NCBI GenBank assembly: GCA_016927895.1
Contig: JAFGLT010000044.1
Coordinates: 1-35,575 of the forward strand
DNA from: Candidatus Bathyarchaeota archaeon
GTDB taxonomy: Archaea; Thermoproteota; Bathyarchaeia; Bathyarchaeales; Bathycorpusculaceae
Reading direction: 5' to 3'
DNA length: 35,575 bases
The translations under genes were made by a program, and so were the position numbers. The notes beneath the pieces were generated by a model that worked only from the letters and a program-made list of their open reading frames with translations, made no database searches and was not told the origin of the DNA. Below are positions 18,630-27,753 of the stretch, in pieces. Position 1 is the first letter of the stretch; the number at the start of each line of letters is the position of its first letter.

Positions 18630-20588
18630 ATGAAGACGAAGAAGACGTTAGCTTTAATTCTGCTGGCAATTCTGTCTTTAGCGCTGCTTTTGACTTTAGA
18701 AAAGGGAAAAGCACAATCATCCAATGGTGACAGCACCATTCGAATTCGGTCCGACGGCATTGTTGAAGGCACCGATAAGATTCAACGTAACGGCAACGTG
18801 TATACTCTTACTGGCAACCTTAATAGTCAAGCTAATTCTGACGAAGCTTTCATTTTTTTGGAGCGAGACAACATAATACTTGACGGCGCAGGCTACACCG
18901 TTCAGGGAAAAGGATACGGAACAGCAATCTACATGCTACGAAGACAATCTGTTACCATTAAGAATTTCAACATCATAGGATTCGAGACAGGCATTAACTT
19001 CTGGACCGTCCGAAATTGGCCATCCGATTCAAAGTTTTGGGGATTGCCACCAGCATCTAACAACAAACTTCTCGACAACAACATAACCGTCGAAGGAACT
19101 GTTAACGGCGCGGAAGCTGGTTGGGCGATTTATCTTCAAGAAGCTATCCGAACTTCTATATCAGGCAACACTTTAATCTCACAAGACCCTAAAGGCGGAA
19201 TTTTCTTCGGTTTTACAACAGCAGAGACATCTTTAGTGAATAACACGTTTGTTACCTGTGGTCTTTTCATCAGGGATTCAAATCAAACTAATGCCATAGG
19301 CAACACGGTTGACGGCAAGCCACTCATCTTGCTTGATGGCGCATCAAATCAGGTCATTAATGATGCGGGCCTCGTCTACCTCTTTAATTCCGAGAACATA
19401 GTCTTAAAAGACATCCAAATTTTGGTTGACTATGGAAAGACTATACAATTAGTAGGATCAAAAAACATCAAAGTGACAAACTGTGAAGGCTATGTTGTTC
19501 TAATAAATTCGGATCACATTACTATTAACGATAATTATCTAAGGACGATTGAACTACTCGAAAGTAATTATAATGAAATCGCCCAAAACACAATCATTAC
19601 AGATGGTGTTTGCATTAACATTTTTGGACCATCCAATCACAATAACATATATGAAAACATTCTTTTGTACAACGCTGATTTTGAAACAACAACTACCTTT
19701 GGCAATTCAGGCGAACAAGCGGGGATAAATCTTGCTCTCGATTGCCAATACAACGATATCCACGGGAACAACATACTCAATCACAGCAATGCAATTGAAT
19801 GCTCCACCAGTTCATCAAATAACATTTATTCTAACAACATTATGAACTCAAATAGTGGAATTACGCTCTCTGCGTCAAACCAGAACACAATTTTCCAAAA
19901 TGACATAGAAAAATGTGGATACGCTGTTAAAATTGTTGGAAGTGACAATGCTTTTTACCATAATAACTTTGTTGAAAACGAACATCAGGTTTCAATATCA
20001 CATCAGACCCTGTTTACGTCCAATATTATAGTTGCTTATTCCACTAACAACACATTCGATTCAGGCTATCCCTCAGGAGGCAATTATTGGAGTGACTACA
20101 ATGGTGATGATGCCGACGGCGACGGCTTAGGAGACACACCTTACGCTGTTTACGAGAACCATACGGATCGCTATCCACTCATGACTCCTGTAGTCTTGGA
20201 CACTACACCGCCTGTTTTAGACACTATGTCACCTTCAATTTCGATTATCTCACCTGAAAACAAGAGCTACATATCGAGCGATGTTAACTTGACGTTTACT
20301 TTAAGTGAAAAAACATCATGGATAGGCTACAGCCTAGACGGACAACATAATGTGACCATAACTGGAAACACAACCTTAAACGGATTGTCATATGACTCTC
20401 ATAATCTTACGATTTACGCTAGAGACAGAACAGGCAACACGGGCGCCTCTGAAACAATAACTTTCTTGATAACGGAGGAAACGGAGCCAGACCCTTTCGC
20501 AACAGCCCTTGTCGTGGCTGCTTCTACAGGAACAGTTGCCATTGTTGGCTTAGGTGTACTGGTCTACTTCAAGAAACACAAACACTAA
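18630..20588 (+). CDS. NosD-like right-handed parallel beta-helix surface protein with Ig-like module and VYFKKHKH tail
   Basis: Repeated 'N.I..N.I......GI.L' rungs, 'GGNYWSDYNGDDADGDGLGDTPYAV', Ig-like module, C-terminal TM + FKKHKH. Confidence 0.85.
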   Translation: MKTKKTLALILLAILSLALLLTLEKGKAQSSNGDSTIRIRSDGIVEGTDKIQRNGNVYTLTGNLNSQANSDEAFIFLERDNIILDGAGYTVQGKGYGTAIYMLRRQSVTIKNFNIIGFETGINFWTVRNWPSDSKFWGLPPASNNKLLDNNITVEGTVNGAEAGWAIYLQEAIRTSISGNTLISQDPKGGIFFGFTTAETSLVNNTFVTCGLFIRDSNQTNAIGNTVDGKPLILLDGASNQVINDAGLVYLFNSENIVLKDIQILVDYGKTIQLVGSKNIKVTNCEGYVVLINSDHITINDNYLRTIELLESNYNEIAQNTIITDGVCINIFGPSNHNNIYENILLYNADFETTTTFGNSGEQAGINLALDCQYNDIHGNNILNHSNAIECSTSSSNNIYSNNIMNSNSGITLSASNQNTIFQNDIEKCGYAVKIVGSDNAFYHNNFVENEHQVSISHQTLFTSNIIVAYSTNNTFDSGYPSGGNYWSDYNGDDADGDGLGDTPYAVYENHTDRYPLMTPVVLDTTPPVLDTMSPSISIISPENKSYISSDVNLTFTLSEKTSWIGYSLDGQHNVTITGNTTLNGLSYDSHNLTIYARDRTGNTGASETITFLITEETEPDPFATALVVAASTGTVAIVGLGVLVYFKKHKH

Positions 20589-20745
20589 ACACTATTTGTG
20601 CGTGTGTGTTTTTTCTTGTGTTTTTAGAGAAGGTTAGTAGGAGAGTAGGCGAGAGTAGGAGAAAGAGAGGGGTTGGGGATAGTTTCTATATATAAGGGGG
20701 CTATATACTGTTCCGAGCTCGATAGCGTGGCGCATGTTTTTGCTG

Positions 20746-21774
20746 TTAATCTTTGTTGGGTTCAAGTATTACTTTTAGGGATTCGCCTGCTTCTGCCATT
20801 AATCTGAAGCCTTTTGCAGCTTGCCGCAAGCTTAGCTTATGTGTTATCATGTCCTTAACGTTCAGTTTTCCTTCAGCCAAAATGCCTAAGGATTCTTCAA
20901 GCTCATTTGGTGCTGCACCATAAGAGGTTTTCACGGTGATTTCGTTTCTCCAAAACTGGTTTATAGGCAATGGAACCTTCACTGACGGTTCAGGCACAGC
21001 AAAAAACAGGATTGTCCCACCTTTATCCACACAGTCCAAAGCTGCCAAAGCCGCCTGTGTCGCCCCACTGCAAACCAGCACCTTATCCGCCAACCGTCCA
21101 ACGTTAACCTCCTTAAGCTTCTCCGGCAGATTCTCCTTCGCATCTATAGTGAAGTCAGCACCAAATTTTTTCGCCAACTCCAACCGGTACCTGTTAATAT
21201 CAGCCACCACAACCCGCCGCACGCCATTACGCTTAGCCAACTGCACATGCAATATCCCAGACACGCCACTCCCAATCACCAGCAAAACATCATCCTTCTG
21301 AACCCCAGTCAACCGTTGACCCCGAACCACACACGCCAAAGGCTCAATAAACGTCCCCTCCGCAAAAGACAAACCAGCTGGCAACTTGTAAACGCCACTT
21401 TCAACGTTAATCCTCGGCACACGAATATACTGCGCAAAACCACCAGGATAATAATTCGTCGTATGCAAAGTCTCGCACGCCGTATGATTCCCCCGTAAAC
21501 AGTAACGACACTTATTACACGGCACATGATGCGACACAAAAACACGGTCACCCACCTTTAACCCCGCTACTTTGTCGCCTACCTCTTCAATTACGCCTGT
21601 AGCTTCGTGACCCAGAATCTTCGGCGCCTTTGGAACCCTGTACCACTCCGTAACGTCGCTTCCGCATATGCCGCTTGCCATAACCTTCACTAAAATTTCG
21701 TCATCCCCGATGTCAGGCTTAGGCACCTCTTGTATTCGCACGTCTTTGTTGTTATAGTAAACGGCTGCAAGCAC
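20746..21774 (-). CDS. Zinc-dependent medium-chain alcohol/polyol dehydrogenase
   Basis: 'ASGICGSDVTEWY', 'LGHEATGVIEEVGDKV', structural Zn 'CNKCRYCLRGNHTAC', Rossmann 'VIGSGVSGILHVQLAK'. Confidence 0.92.
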   Translation of the reverse strand: MLAAVYYNNKDVRIQEVPKPDIGDDEILVKVMASGICGSDVTEWYRVPKAPKILGHEATGVIEEVGDKVAGLKVGDRVFVSHHVPCNKCRYCLRGNHTACETLHTTNYYPGGFAQYIRVPRINVESGVYKLPAGLSFAEGTFIEPLACVVRGQRLTGVQKDDVLLVIGSGVSGILHVQLAKRNGVRRVVVADINRYRLELAKKFGADFTIDAKENLPEKLKEVNVGRLADKVLVCSGATQAALAALDCVDKGGTILFFAVPEPSVKVPLPINQFWRNEITVKTSYGAAPNELEESLGILAEGKLNVKDMITHKLSLRQAAKGFRLMAEAGESLKVILEPNKD

Positions 21775-21800
21775 ACGGGTTCACCAGAAACACTGAAGTC

Positions 21801-22610
21801 TCAAGCGGTTCCAGCTTTCACCTTTTCAAAAAGGTTCTGCGCCTCTTCCGGCGTGTAACCATCATGAATTATGGCTCTTATCGCGCGTATCGCAGCTACC
21901 GGATGTTCAGTCTGCCAAATATTCCTTCCCAAGTTCACGCCTATCGCACCTTTCTCCATGCCGTCATAAACGAAGTCGAACACTTCGCGCTGAGTTTCAG
22001 TTTTCGGTCCGCCAGCAATGACCACAGGCACTGGACAACCATCAATAACCTTCTCAAAATTCTCCTCGCAATAATACGTTTTCACGACTCTAGCGCCAAT
22101 TTCAGCGGCAACACGGCAACACAACGCCAGATAACGAGCTTCACGCTTCTCAAGCTCCCTGCCAACCGCGGTAACAGCCATAACAGGTATCCCGTAATCC
22201 TCACACGCATCCACCAGCTTAGCCAAGTTAGACAAAGTCTGATGCTCATATTTGCTGCCCACAAACACGGACATGGAAACAGCGCTTGCGTTAAGCCTGA
22301 TAATCTCCTCAATCGACGTGACCAAGTTTTCGTTAGCTAAATCTTCACCAACCACAGTTGTTGCGCCTGACACACGCATAATAACAGGCTTAGGTATTGC
22401 AGGGTCAATACAGTTCCTCAAAACACCACGGGTCATCATCAACGCGTCAGCATACTCCCACAACGGGTTTATGGTTTCACCAGGTTTCTCCAACATACGC
22501 GTTGGTCCTTGGAAGTATCCGTGATCTATCGGCAGAAAAAGAGACTTTCCATCCGCTTGAATAAGACGTGCTAAACGGTTTTTCATTCCCCAATCCATGT
22601 AATGTTTCAC
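21801..22610 (-). CDS. Class I aldolase, LsrF/ADH-synthase (DeoC/FbaB-like) family
   Basis: 'MDWGMKNRLARLIQADGKSLFLPIDHGYFQGPT', 'VVKTYYCEENFEKVIDGCPVPVVIAGG', 'GAIGVNLGRNIWQTEHPVAAIRAI'. Confidence 0.85.
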   Translation of the reverse strand: MKHYMDWGMKNRLARLIQADGKSLFLPIDHGYFQGPTRMLEKPGETINPLWEYADALMMTRGVLRNCIDPAIPKPVIMRVSGATTVVGEDLANENLVTSIEEIIRLNASAVSMSVFVGSKYEHQTLSNLAKLVDACEDYGIPVMAVTAVGRELEKREARYLALCCRVAAEIGARVVKTYYCEENFEKVIDGCPVPVVIAGGPKTETQREVFDFVYDGMEKGAIGVNLGRNIWQTEHPVAAIRAIRAIIHDGYTPEEAQNLFEKVKAGTA

Positions 22611-22745
22611 CGCGGAACCTTTAGTTCCAGAATTAAATAAGCTTTTGTTTCAATCTCAAATCAAAAATTGCAATCGAGTTTTTCCAAGTCGCTTTAAAGG
22701 CGCGGAAAAAAACCTATATTAAACTGGAGAAAGGAAAATTCAGGT

Positions 22746-23066
22746 GTGAAAGAAATGAAAATTACTGAAGTGGTGAAAACAAGCTCCTTTGAAAATGTTC
22801 ACAGCGTTGAAGCGAAAAAAATTTATGCCGATGACAACGCTCAAGTAATCCATATGGCGTTGAAACCTGGGCAATCGCTGAAGAAGCATACTACACCAGT
22901 TGACGTTTTCTTTTACATTCTTGAAGGAAAAGGCGCAGTGGAAATCGGAGACGAAAAACAAGAAGTTGAAAAAGACACTTTGATTGAAAGCCCAAAAGAC
23001 ATCCCGCATCTGCTTCAAAACACTGGAGAAGACATTTTCAGGTTTCTGGTAGTAAAACTGTCCTAG
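22746..23066 (+). CDS. Cupin-domain protein
   Basis: 'MALKPGQSLKKHTTPVDVFFYILEGKGAVEIGDEKQEVEKDTLIESPKDIPHLLQNTGEDIFRFLVVKL'. Confidence 0.9.
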   Translation: MKEMKITEVVKTSSFENVHSVEAKKIYADDNAQVIHMALKPGQSLKKHTTPVDVFFYILEGKGAVEIGDEKQEVEKDTLIESPKDIPHLLQNTGEDIFRFLVVKLS

Positions 23067-23275
23067 CGGCAAGACCCTGCTGACTTCTAAACCTTTAGCC
23101 GTCACAATTGGATTGTGCCTTCCGTTATTTCAGGTTGCGCTCCTCAAAACTTCTTTGTGCTGAACCACAGCATTCCAAAAACTTACCACATCGGCTTAAC
23201 CCCGTTTTCGAATGGTTTATCAGTTTGATTAAAATATTCGTGAATGGAAATTATGGTTATTCGGGTTGATGCCTT

Positions 23276-25078
23276 TTGGAATCACAGTGTTCGTTGAGAT
23301 GTCCTGTCTGCGGAACCCAAATTGATCCAGGTGACACGTTGACGAGGATGCAGATTACGTATGATACTTTTGGGGGAAAAAAATATTGTTTCTGCAGCAA
23401 AAACTGCAGGAAGCACTTCATAGAAGATCCTAGAATCGCGTATTTCTCCATGGAAATAGGCATCAGCAAAGACATTCCCACGTACAGTGGCGGTTTGGGT
23501 GTTTTGGCAGGCGACATTGTGAAAGCCAGTGCAGACTTGAAGCTGCAGATGGTTGCGTTGACGTTGGCGAGCAGGAAAGGTTATTTCAAGCAGAAGCTCA
23601 CGGAACGCGGGGAACAGCAAGAGTTACCTGACGAGTGGAATCCATCTGAATCCCTGTTCCTTATGCCGAAGATGGCTACGGTGACAATTGAAGGTCGACA
23701 GGTGAAGGTTCAGGCTTGGCTGTATGAGCATCAAAGTCCCACTGGTGGTATGGTTCCGATTCTTTTTTTGGATACCGACGTGGAAGGCAACGCTGATGAG
23801 GATAGGAGGATTACGGATTATCTTTATGGTGGTGATAAGCGGTACAGGTTTAAGCAGGAGATTGTGCTGGGGATAGGCGGCGTGAAGCTTCTTAAAGAGT
23901 TAGGTTTCAAGGTTAGAAAGTATCATATGAATGAGGGGCATTCTGCTCTTTTGACTTTCGAGTTGTTGAAAGAGAAGAGTATGGACGCTGAAAAAATTCA
24001 GACGCTTTGTGTTTTTACGACTCACACTCCGATTGAAGCTGCGTTTGACCAGTATTCTTATGATATGGTTGATGAGGTGCTGGGTAAGGAGTACTTGATG
24101 TTGAATGTGAAGCAGTATGCTGGTCAGGATAATTTGAATATGACTTATTTGGCTTTAAATTTGAGTAAGTATGTGAATGGGGTTTCTAAGGCGCATATGG
24201 AGTATTCTAGGAAGTTGTTTCCAGGTCACTACATCAGGTCTGTTACTAATGGGGTTCACTCGTACACTTGGACTTGCCCGGTTTTCAGGGCGCTTTTTGA
24301 CAAGCATATTCCAAGCTGGGCGAACGAACCTGTTTTGCTTGTTAGAGCTTTGGAAATCCCAAGTCAGGAAGTTTGGGATGCTCATGTTAAAGCGAAAACT
24401 GGTCTTATCGAGTTTGTTGAGAAAAGCAGAGGCGTGAAGTTGAATCCGGACGTGTTGACGTTGGGTTTTGCTAGGAGAGCTACAGGGTACAAGAGGTCAA
24501 CGTTGATTTTTTCTGACTTGCATAGGTTGTTGGAAGTGAATAAGAGCGGGAAAATTCAGATGGTGTTCTCTGGGAAAGCGCATCCACGCGACGTTGAAGG
24601 TAAACGGTTGATACAAGAGATCTACAATTACGCTGATAAATTGAAAGACCAGATGAAAATCGTTTATCTTGAAAACTATGACATGGATGTTGCGGGAAAG
24701 CTTACGTCAGGAGTTGATGTTTGGCTTAATACTCCTATTCCGCCGATGGAAGCTTCTGGAACCAGCGGAATGAAAGCGGCTCACAACGGCGTGGTAAACT
24801 TTAGCGTGCTGGATGGCTGGTGGCTTGAAGGCTGCATTGAGGGCGTTACAGGCTGGTCGATTGGCCCACACCCGAAAGAGTTTGTTACAGAAGAGGAAAG
24901 AAGAGAGATTGAACTTCGCGACTTGTACAGTAAGCTGGAGTACTTAATTGCTCCGACTTTTTACGGTGACAGGGACGCGTGGATAGAATTAATGAAAAAC
25001 TCCATTGCCAGAATTGCACATTACTTCCAGATTCAATGGGTTATACGCAGGTACATTACAGAAGCTTACCTCATTTAA
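23276..25078 (+). CDS. YHS-domain fused to alpha-glucan (glycogen) phosphorylase
   Basis: N-terminal 'CPVCGTQIDPGDTLTRMQITYDTFGGKKYCFCSKNCRKHFIEDP' (YHS), directly followed by 'RIAYFSMEIGISKDIPTYSGGLGVLAGD' and PLP region 'EASGTSGMKAAHNGVVNFSVLDGWW'. Confidence 0.88.
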   Translation: MESQCSLRCPVCGTQIDPGDTLTRMQITYDTFGGKKYCFCSKNCRKHFIEDPRIAYFSMEIGISKDIPTYSGGLGVLAGDIVKASADLKLQMVALTLASRKGYFKQKLTERGEQQELPDEWNPSESLFLMPKMATVTIEGRQVKVQAWLYEHQSPTGGMVPILFLDTDVEGNADEDRRITDYLYGGDKRYRFKQEIVLGIGGVKLLKELGFKVRKYHMNEGHSALLTFELLKEKSMDAEKIQTLCVFTTHTPIEAAFDQYSYDMVDEVLGKEYLMLNVKQYAGQDNLNMTYLALNLSKYVNGVSKAHMEYSRKLFPGHYIRSVTNGVHSYTWTCPVFRALFDKHIPSWANEPVLLVRALEIPSQEVWDAHVKAKTGLIEFVEKSRGVKLNPDVLTLGFARRATGYKRSTLIFSDLHRLLEVNKSGKIQMVFSGKAHPRDVEGKRLIQEIYNYADKLKDQMKIVYLENYDMDVAGKLTSGVDVWLNTPIPPMEASGTSGMKAAHNGVVNFSVLDGWWLEGCIEGVTGWSIGPHPKEFVTEEERREIELRDLYSKLEYLIAPTFYGDRDAWIELMKNSIARIAHYFQIQWVIRRYITEAYLI

Positions 25079-25428
25079 ACATGGTTTGCCCTGTATTCAG
25101 AAAGGATGCTTTCGATTAGGTGACTTCTATTGCAGTATTTTCCTTTTTGAACTTGCTCGTCAATCCAGTTCAGCAAATCCTTGTCTACGGATGCAAAAAG
25201 GCTGGCTTTGCCTTCTAGGTTCAAACTTGCGATTATTATGTATCCTTTCTCTATGAGCCAATGGTGAAACTGCCAAGTCGTGTAAACACAAGCGGTGCTA
25301 CACGTCTTTCTGATTTGCTCGTACTCTTCAGAATGTTCTTTCTGCTGGTTCAGCTTCATCTGCACTGGACATTTCACGTCGTTGCAGAATTCTCTGCGCT
25401 TATACTCGGAAAACCCTTCAAGAGACAT
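25075..25428 (-). CDS. Cys-containing N-terminal domain plus C-terminal ribbon-helix-helix protein
   Basis: Start revised to MSLEGF; 'CNDVKC...KTCSTACVYTTWQFHHWLIEKGY' then RHH-like 'ASVDKDLLNWIDEQVQKGKYCNRSHLIESILSEY'. Confidence 0.65.
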   Translation of the reverse strand: MSLEGFSEYKRREFCNDVKCPVQMKLNQQKEHSEEYEQIRKTCSTACVYTTWQFHHWLIEKGYIIIASLNLEGKASLFASVDKDLLNWIDEQVQKGKYCNRSHLIESILSEYRANHV

Positions 25429-25489
25429 TTTTTCATCAACGGCTAATCCTAATCCAAAACTAATAAGCATATTCGTTGCTTGTTACTTT

Positions 25490-25939
25490 TCATTCAACAA
25501 GCAGGTGTTGCCAGAAGTTCTCGCGTTTACGGGCAAACAAGCCGACGAAAAGAACAATCATAAGTGCATGTACCAACAGGGACGCGGTTTGTGCACCACC
25601 GAGAAGTGGAACAAATGGACTTGGCGTTTCAGTTGAATCGAGGAAAGGCCAGAAAACCGGGTTATAGGTGTGGTTTGTAACGTCTAGCAGTGCGTGGGAG
25701 AGACATCCGATAGCGGAGGAGAAAACGAGAGTAAGGGAGAACCTGCATTTTTCTTTGACTTTAAGCTTGTCGACTGGAAAGACTGCGCTGGTTAATCTTG
25801 GGTAGACGAAAACTGTTATTCCTGTGGCGAGTAGTGTGCCAACCGTTAAAGACCCTATGATGCTGTGAAGAATCAGGTGAGTTGGAACATCGATTCCGAA
25901 TAGCAGGACCATGAAGGGGATTTCAAGGTCAGGAAGCAT
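25490..25939 (-). CDS. DUF4184/DUF457-like membrane metal-dependent hydrolase family protein, possibly 5'-truncated
   Basis: 'MLPDLEIPF', 'HLILHSIIGSL', 'GCLSHALLDVTNH'; TM-rich; coding similarity appears to extend upstream with no start codon. Confidence 0.6.
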   Translation of the reverse strand: MLPDLEIPFMVLLFGIDVPTHLILHSIIGSLTVGTLLATGITVFVYPRLTSAVFPVDKLKVKEKCRFSLTLVFSSAIGCLSHALLDVTNHTYNPVFWPFLDSTETPSPFVPLLGGAQTASLLVHALMIVLFVGLFARKRENFWQHLLVE

Positions 25940-26019
25940 CGAACCAACGATTACTGCTGGAAGAACGAGTTTTCCTCCAAGCCTGTAAATGATGTAAGCA
26001 ACTGGATGATGATTGCTTA

Positions 26020-26048
26020 GTCAAGAAACCTTGACAAAAACCCTTTTA
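26020..26048 (+). promoter_or_regulatory. Palindromic element plus TATA-like box upstream of 26083
   Basis: GTCAAGAAACCTTGAC then AAAAACC-CTTTTAAT. Confidence 0.65.
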
Positions 26049-26082
26049 ATTGTAAATGTGCCGTAGTATTATAGGGATAAGC

Positions 26083-27432
26083 ATGAGTAAAAGCGTTGCA
26101 TTGCTGCTTGTTCTCATCTTCCTAGCCGCGTCAAGTTTAGTTGCGTTTAAGCCTGTGTCTTCTGCTGATTCACCTAGCGGTTATTGGGTGTCAAAAGCTC
26201 CGATGCAATTGGCAAGAAGCGGTTTGGGAGCTGCAACCGTTAACGGGAAAATCTATGCTATAGGCGGTTTCGTAGCTAACGGCGTCGCAACGGGCGCCAA
26301 CGAAGAGTACGACCCATCAACGGATACTTGGGAAACCAAGGTGCCTATGCCTACGCCCAGAGCTCATTTTGCAACAGCAGTCTACCAGAACAAGATTTAC
26401 TGCATAGGGGGAACAGGCGACGGAGTGAACGAGGTCTACGACCCAGCAACGGACACTTGGGAGACTAGGGCGTCTATGCCTACGCCTAGATCTTATGTAA
26501 CAGGTAACGTGGTTAACGGCAAAATATACGTTATAGGCGGAGATTCTAATAAGACTATTAATGAAGTTTATGATCCGGAAACCGATTCGTGGTCTACAGC
26601 AGCTTCTATGCCCACAGGGTCATGGGGTTATGCTTCAGCCGTCGTTGAAAATAAGATATACATTATAGATTCAGACCTGAATCAGATTTACGATGTTGAA
26701 ACTGACATGTGGAGTCTCGGAGCGTCTCCGCCTTTTGGGCGTCTTGGATATGGGAAAGCAGGTGTAACCACGGGCGTAAACGCGCTTAAACGAATTTACG
26801 TTTTAGGCGAGAAGGTCTATGAACAACCAGCTTTGAATCAGGTTTATGACCCCCAGAATGACAGGTGGACGCAGGGCTCTGCTGTGCCGACTTATCGCAG
26901 CGGCTTCAGCGTTGCGGTAGCGGATGACTTGCTTTACGTTATTGGGGGTTATACCGTGAAGGATATCAGTATTAATGAATACCTCAAGACGGGAGAAATG
27001 TACCCGCTTATTTTTTACGCTACAAACGAGCAGTATGTGCCTTTCGGTTATGGTACGCCTGACCCGTCTTATGATGGTACGGCGCCTGAAGTCACGGTTT
27101 CGTCGCCAGAAAACAAAACTTACTACACGACCGACATCGCGTTGAATTTTACTGTTAACGAGCCAGTCTCTCTGATGAGGTATGAGCTTGACGGCGAAAA
27201 CGCTGTTGAAATCTCAGGGAACACGACGCTCACCGGATTATCTTACGGAGCACACAACTTGACCGTTTACGCAACAGACGCTTCAGACAACAAAGGCACA
27301 TCAGAAACAATCGCATTCACCGTAGCTGAGGAACCGCCTTTTCCGACGGCGCTTGTAGCAACAGTTTCCGGCGCATCAGCAACCATAATAGCCGTAGGTT
27401 TGCTGGTCTACTTCAAGAAACGCAAACACTAA
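26083..27432 (+). CDS. Kelch-repeat surface protein with Ig-like module and VYFKKRKH tail
   Basis: Kelch units 'NGKIYVIGGDSNKTINEVYDPETDSWSTAASMPT'; start revised to MSKSVALLLVL; Ig-like module; TM + FKKRKH. Confidence 0.88.
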   Translation: MSKSVALLLVLIFLAASSLVAFKPVSSADSPSGYWVSKAPMQLARSGLGAATVNGKIYAIGGFVANGVATGANEEYDPSTDTWETKVPMPTPRAHFATAVYQNKIYCIGGTGDGVNEVYDPATDTWETRASMPTPRSYVTGNVVNGKIYVIGGDSNKTINEVYDPETDSWSTAASMPTGSWGYASAVVENKIYIIDSDLNQIYDVETDMWSLGASPPFGRLGYGKAGVTTGVNALKRIYVLGEKVYEQPALNQVYDPQNDRWTQGSAVPTYRSGFSVAVADDLLYVIGGYTVKDISINEYLKTGEMYPLIFYATNEQYVPFGYGTPDPSYDGTAPEVTVSSPENKTYYTTDIALNFTVNEPVSLMRYELDGENAVEISGNTTLTGLSYGAHNLTVYATDASDNKGTSETIAFTVAEEPPFPTALVATVSGASATIIAVGLLVYFKKRKH

Positions 27433-27580
27433 ACACGTAGTTGCTTGAGATTAACACTTTATGCTTTTACACTTTAACTGTCAAATAGTACACACTCACA
27501 CTTAGATTCTAGGTTTTATTTATATAGGCCATTAAGTGAACTGCAGGCATAAACGGAAAGAGAACTGGCGCAAATTTTTT

Positions 27581-27612
27581 TAAAAAAAGGGTTTTCGTTA
27601 AGATTCCTTGAC
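27581..27612 (-). promoter_or_regulatory. Leftward copy of the palindromic promoter architecture
   Basis: Minus strand GTCAAGGAATCTTAAC then GAAAACC-CTTTTTTTA; same spacing as the copies above. Confidence 0.5.
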
Positions 27613-27753
27613 ACAAAAAAAATTGACAAACAAAAAGTACGGTTTAGTGTAAAGGCAGATGCGTTGCGTGTGCTTTGTTTTGGCATTGAATTTAAAAGTC
27701 TTCGTTTTCAACTGTATTTCTATGCGATAAGATTGGATTACGGAGTGCCGCGT

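Noticed and set aside
23103-23117. Small palindrome CACAAT-TGG-ATTGTG after the cupin gene
   Set aside because: Single short copy; indistinguishable from chance or a weak hairpin.
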